Assembly (NCBI GenBank): GCA_947624945.1
Contig: CANQMJ010000115.1
Coordinates: forward strand, 1-8,087
Length of the DNA: 8,087 nt
Direction: 5' to 3'
From: an uncultured Clostridia bacterium
Lineage (GTDB): Bacteria > Bacillota > Clostridia > Oscillospirales > CAG-272
Part shown: positions 6,083 through 8,087 of the stretch, in pieces
How positions within the stretch are numbered: position 1 is the stretch's first letter
Layout of the letters: the number at the start of each line of letters is the position of its first letter
Notes under the pieces: generated by a model
The model's database searches: none
What the model saw: only the letters and a program-made list of their open reading frames with translations
Told to the model about the DNA's origin: nothing
Program-made: the position numbers and the translations under genes

Positions 6083-7546
6083 TCATATTCGGTCGTAAAC
6101 TTTTTTGAAATACTTTTTTGCGCTCGCCATGCATGCTGCGATATGCAATATCACGACAGTCAGTACTATCGCAGCTGTGACGATGTGGAGATAAAAAAGC
6201 CTGTTTATTATGTAAAAATACATACTCAAAGCGCAGCCGAAAAGCAGTCCGAGCGCTTCCATGAAAATGATCTGCCGCAGCGAATACCGTCGGAACGTCC
6301 TATATAGAGTAACTTCATCCGCGCCGAGGCAGGACAGTATCTTTATCATTTCGGAGCAGGCTTCAAGCTGACGCTTATTTGATATGAGAATTATCACGAT
6401 GCTGAAAATAAAGCAGAAGACGATCAACATAAACTCGAGGCTGTACTGCGATATATACCCGATAATGTCCGACGTCGACTCCCCGTCATGTACCGCGGAC
6501 GATATTAAAACGTCGAATATGCATGTGAAGAGTACGCAGACGACAATGACAGCCGCTATCAAAACAGTGCGAATTTTATACTTTGAAAAGACGCGTTTCT
6601 TTAAGACGCCGGAGAAAAAAACGTCGAAGCGCTCATTTGCGCGATAGTAAATATATCTTGTCCTGTCCCTATCGAACATGATCCCGGCGCCGTTATACGA
6701 CGCGTCGATTGCGAGTATACGCTTGAGTATTACCGTGAATGTGATATAAACTGCGAGATAGCCTAAAAGAAGGGACGCGAGAAGCGATATGATATCGACC
6801 TTAAACACGGGGTAGATCGAGGTCGCAGCGCTCATATCGAAGAATTTGCATATCGCACAAAACAGATATGATATAAGGATGCCGAGCGGGACGCCGACGG
6901 CAGCGGATACGGCGTAAATTATGTTGCATTCTCCGAAAAGCAGTCGTTTCAGTTGACGTTCGTTTATGCCGACGGAATACAGCGTGCGTATGTCGTCCTC
7001 ACGGCGGCTGATGTAATCGCCGTAGATCATCACCATCGCCGCGATGCCGAGTACGGACATTATGAGCTGGTATACAAGCACCTTGATGCGCCATGATAGC
7101 CAATAGCCGTCGTCCGTTATGCTTTCATGCGGGTCGACGCCGTGATAAACGCAGATGAACGGACGCTCATCATAAGACAGACTTTGATACGTTCCCGATA
7201 AAAAGTTATTGCGGAATATTTCCTCTATCATATCGTAAACATACCCCGCCCGACTCTCATCGGTTAGAGTGATATCGACGTTTCCGTCTTTGTATTCCGC
7301 ACTGACATACGGGATAATGTCAAACAGCAACGCTTCGGCGTCTGTTATGTTGCACACACGCCAGTCGCATGTCCAGTCTTTAGTCAGTTCCGGTATCGCG
7401 ACCGCTTCATCATAATTGCATAAGGAGCTTATCGTGATATTCGTGAAGCTGAACATTGTGAGCACGACCGTAAATATAACGGTTATGTTAAAATAGCTTT
7501 TCCCGTGTACGGGAAATCCTCTTCTGTACATCAATCCGTAAAACAC
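6083..7546 (-). CDS. FtsX-like ABC transporter permease
   Basis: This 487-residue membrane protein is partner to the ATPase 15 bp downstream. Likely membrane spans are about 20-38, 154-176, 207-234, 252-275, 326-348, 370-389, 424-447 and 451-473. They form two FtsX-like repeats of one plus three helices. The first repeat encloses an extracytoplasmic domain of about 115 residues (40-153), with cysteines at 43, 60, 65 and 132. In the second repeat the matching loop (349-369) is only about 20 residues. Cytoplasmic stretches SRREDDIRTLYSVG (180-193) and NKRQLEACSEMIKILSCLG (390-408) look like the coupling segments that contact the ATPase. Translation probably starts at GTG 7546, preceded by AGG 7 nt away, with AAGGGAG further off. 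ATG 7531 is an alternative, but MFYGLMYRRG looks like the usual start of such permeases. Function is inferred as export or mechanotransmission; the substrate is unknown. Confidence 0.85.
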   Translation of the reverse strand: MFYGLMYRRGFPVHGKSYFNITVIFTVVLTMFSFTNITISSLCNYDEAVAIPELTKDWTCDWRVCNITDAEALLFDIIPYVSAEYKDGNVDITLTDESRAGYVYDMIEEIFRNNFLSGTYQSLSYDERPFICVYHGVDPHESITDDGYWLSWRIKVLVYQLIMSVLGIAAMVMIYGDYISRREDDIRTLYSVGINERQLKRLLFGECNIIYAVSAAVGVPLGILISYLFCAICKFFDMSAATSIYPVFKVDIISLLASLLLGYLAVYITFTVILKRILAIDASYNGAGIMFDRDRTRYIYYRANERFDVFFSGVLKKRVFSKYKIRTVLIAAVIVVCVLFTCIFDVLISSAVHDGESTSDIIGYISQYSLEFMLIVFCFIFSIVIILISNKRQLEACSEMIKILSCLGADEVTLYRTFRRYSLRQIIFMEALGLLFGCALSMYFYIINRLFYLHIVTAAIVLTVVILHIAACMASAKKYFKKVYDRI

Positions 7547-7584
7547 TTTTTTTACCTGTGCTCCCTTTGAAATTGATACGGTAT

Positions 7585-7601
7585 CGGGACAGACAGTCCC
7601 G
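7585..7601 (-). promoter_or_regulatory. Hairpin in the leader of the permease transcript
   Basis: CGGGAC (7585-7590) and GTCCCG (7596-7601) form a 6-bp stem with a 5-nt loop. In the minus-strand transcript it lies about 40 nt before the GTG start of the permease. On the plus strand it is followed by TTTT (7602-7605), so it could act as a weak terminator in that direction. Its role is uncertain. Confidence 0.35.
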
Positions 7602-7621
7602 TTTTCCCGTTCCGCATACTC

Positions 7622-7652
7622 AATGTAACAAATGACGCCGCGTCATATGCAA
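7622..7652 (-). promoter_or_regulatory. Candidate ABC-operon promoter with operator palindrome
   Basis: The perfect inverted repeat ATGACGC-C-GCGTCAT occupies 7632-7646. On the minus strand it lies exactly within the 19-bp gap between TTGCAT (7652-7647) and TACATT (7627-7622), both weak promoter boxes. Alternatively TATGAC (7648-7643) overlaps the palindrome as a -10 box behind a T-run. Either way the palindrome would overlap RNA polymerase and is a good operator candidate. The palindrome is directly visible; the promoter and the identity of the binding protein are inference. Confidence 0.4.
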
Positions 7653-7786
7653 GAGGTTTACACAAAAAAATTTCGATTTTATAAAAAAGTCCGCCCACAT
7701 GTGCGGCGCGACCGTTCGCCTGATGAATACAAAAAAAGCCACATCTTCTCAACCACCGGTTTAGTCGATATTTACCGAACGGTTTA

Positions 7787-7815
7787 TTGACTGTATCGGC
7801 GGTTTCATATAAAAT
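7787..7815 (+). promoter_or_regulatory. Promoter of the helix-turn-helix gene
   Basis: TTGACT (7787-7792) and TAAAAT (7810-7815) are spaced by 17 bp. Transcription would start near 7822, about 40 nt before the ATG at 7863. AGAGG (7851-7855) is the ribosome-binding site, 7 nt from the ATG. Confidence 0.65.
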
Positions 7816-7822
7816 GTTGTCA

Positions 7823-7832
7823 GAAGGCCTTC
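7823..7832. promoter_or_regulatory. GAAGGCCTTC palindrome at the predicted transcription start
   Basis: A perfect 10-bp palindrome begins about one base after the predicted start of the regulator transcript. Such a position suits autorepression by the encoded DNA-binding protein. A tandem duplication of ATCGAAA (7838-7851) follows it directly. A 10-bp palindrome can occur by chance in a region of this size. Confidence 0.25.
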
Positions 7833-7862
7833 GGAACATCGAAAATCGAAAGAGGTATAAGC

Positions 7863-7997
7863 ATGGAAAGATCATTTTCGCAAAAAATAATCGAGCTTCG
7901 CCGCGCATCGGGACTGACGCAGGAACAGCTCGGTGAGAAGCTCGGCATTTCGGGACAGGCCGTCTCAAAATGGGAACGCGGAGTTTCACATAGTTAA
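7863..7997 (+). CDS. XRE-family helix-turn-helix regulator, 3' truncated
   Basis: Translation gives 44 residues before a TAA at 7995-7997. Residues 4-40 are a textbook XRE/Cro-CI DNA-binding segment: FSQKIIELRRASGLTQEQLG, then the GISGQAVSKWERG recognition-helix region (28-40). Family members normally continue for several more helices after WERG, often with a C-terminal domain. Here four unrelated residues and a stop follow, and base composition changes at the same point, so the gene is broken at about 7980-7985 rather than naturally short. It has a good promoter and ribosome-binding site. Its divergent position next to an ABC transporter suggests that the intact form regulated that operon. 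As it stands it lacks part of the fold and is probably non-functional, unless the break is an assembly error. Confidence 0.7.
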   Translation: MERSFSQKIIELRRASGLTQEQLGEKLGISGQAVSKWERGVSHS

Positions 7998-8087
7998 GGA
8001 TACCACCCCAACAACCCACGCTTACAGTCATAACAATAAAAGCTCCCGCAAGCATTTTATCTGCCTGCTCGCCAAGCTCCTCCAGGT
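7985..8087 (-). CDS. Partial hydrophobic protein running off the right edge
   Basis: On the minus strand a frame open from the right edge encodes a short acidic stretch, LEELGEQADKM, followed by one probable membrane span, LAGAFIVMTVSVGCWGGILNYV. Beyond about 7985 the same frame continues without a stop as far as 7552, but there it only reads antisense through the helix-turn-helix gene and intergenic DNA, so I end the credible part at the junction. The segment is poor in CpG compared with the rest of the window. Small single-span proteins of this sort are common in phages and integrative elements, but I do not recognise the family. The gene is incomplete at both ends. Confidence 0.3.

Larger units (their letters stand above)
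7547..7862. other. Intergenic control region between ABC operon and regulator
   Basis: This divergent interval of about 316 bp has no gene I can support. It contains a leader hairpin (7585-7601), a 15-bp palindrome inside a possible promoter for the ABC operon (7622-7652), an A/T-rich tract around 7661-7688 likely to be bent, a CACATGTG palindrome near 7698, a quasi-symmetric ACCGGT/ACCGAACGGTT motif (about 7751-7784), and a promoter with a +1-proximal palindrome for the helix-turn-helix gene. The density of symmetric motifs suggests a regulated region. Confidence 0.5.

Noticed and set aside
7552..8055. 167-codon minus-strand frame as one real protein
   Set aside because: Most of it is antisense to the XRE gene and to regulatory DNA, and its composition changes at the junction near 7985. 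Only the right-hand part looks like protein.

Overview
The window looks like chromosome from a Bacillota organism, most probably an uncultured clostridial lineage. The evidence is strong Shine-Dalgarno sites, sigma-A style promoters with TTGAAA boxes and 17-bp spacers, a clostridial-style FtsX-type ABC transporter next to an XRE-type regulator, and very CpG-rich coding sequence. The lineage is inferred from gene style; no marker gene here fixes it.

Layout, left to right. Positions 1-565 carry no protein gene I can support. They hold a MITE-like structured element (about 21-301) whose two ends are related hairpins in inverted orientation, then a stretch rich in small hairpins (about 311-515). 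Positions 566-3917 (minus strand) are a two-gene operon, glutamyl-tRNA synthetase followed by glutaminyl-tRNA synthetase 16 bp downstream, read from a promoter at 3951-3979. Back to back with it, a second promoter (4001-4029) reads rightward into a Ste24-type M48 membrane zinc metallopeptidase (4062-5285). A long UUCG-capped hairpin (5346-5383) sits between this gene and the converging ABC operon and can serve as a bidirectional terminator.

The ABC operon (minus strand) has an FtsX-like permease (7546-6083) followed by a LolD/MacB-class ATPase (6067-5405). The ATPase ribosome-binding site overlaps the permease stop codon, so the pair is probably coupled in translation and forms one transporter. 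Upstream of it is a regulatory interval of about 316 bp with a perfect 15-bp palindrome and a promoter reading the other way, into an XRE-family helix-turn-helix gene (7863-7997).

That regulator is cut off just after its DNA-binding helices. At about 7980-7985 the sequence changes to a CpG-poor, unrelated stretch that, on the minus strand, encodes the end of a hydrophobic protein running off the window. This is either a mobile-element insertion boundary or a chimeric contig end, and it is the most anomalous spot in the window. Everything from about 566 to 7980 otherwise reads as ordinary, intact chromosome; I did not find a clear new defence or mobile system.
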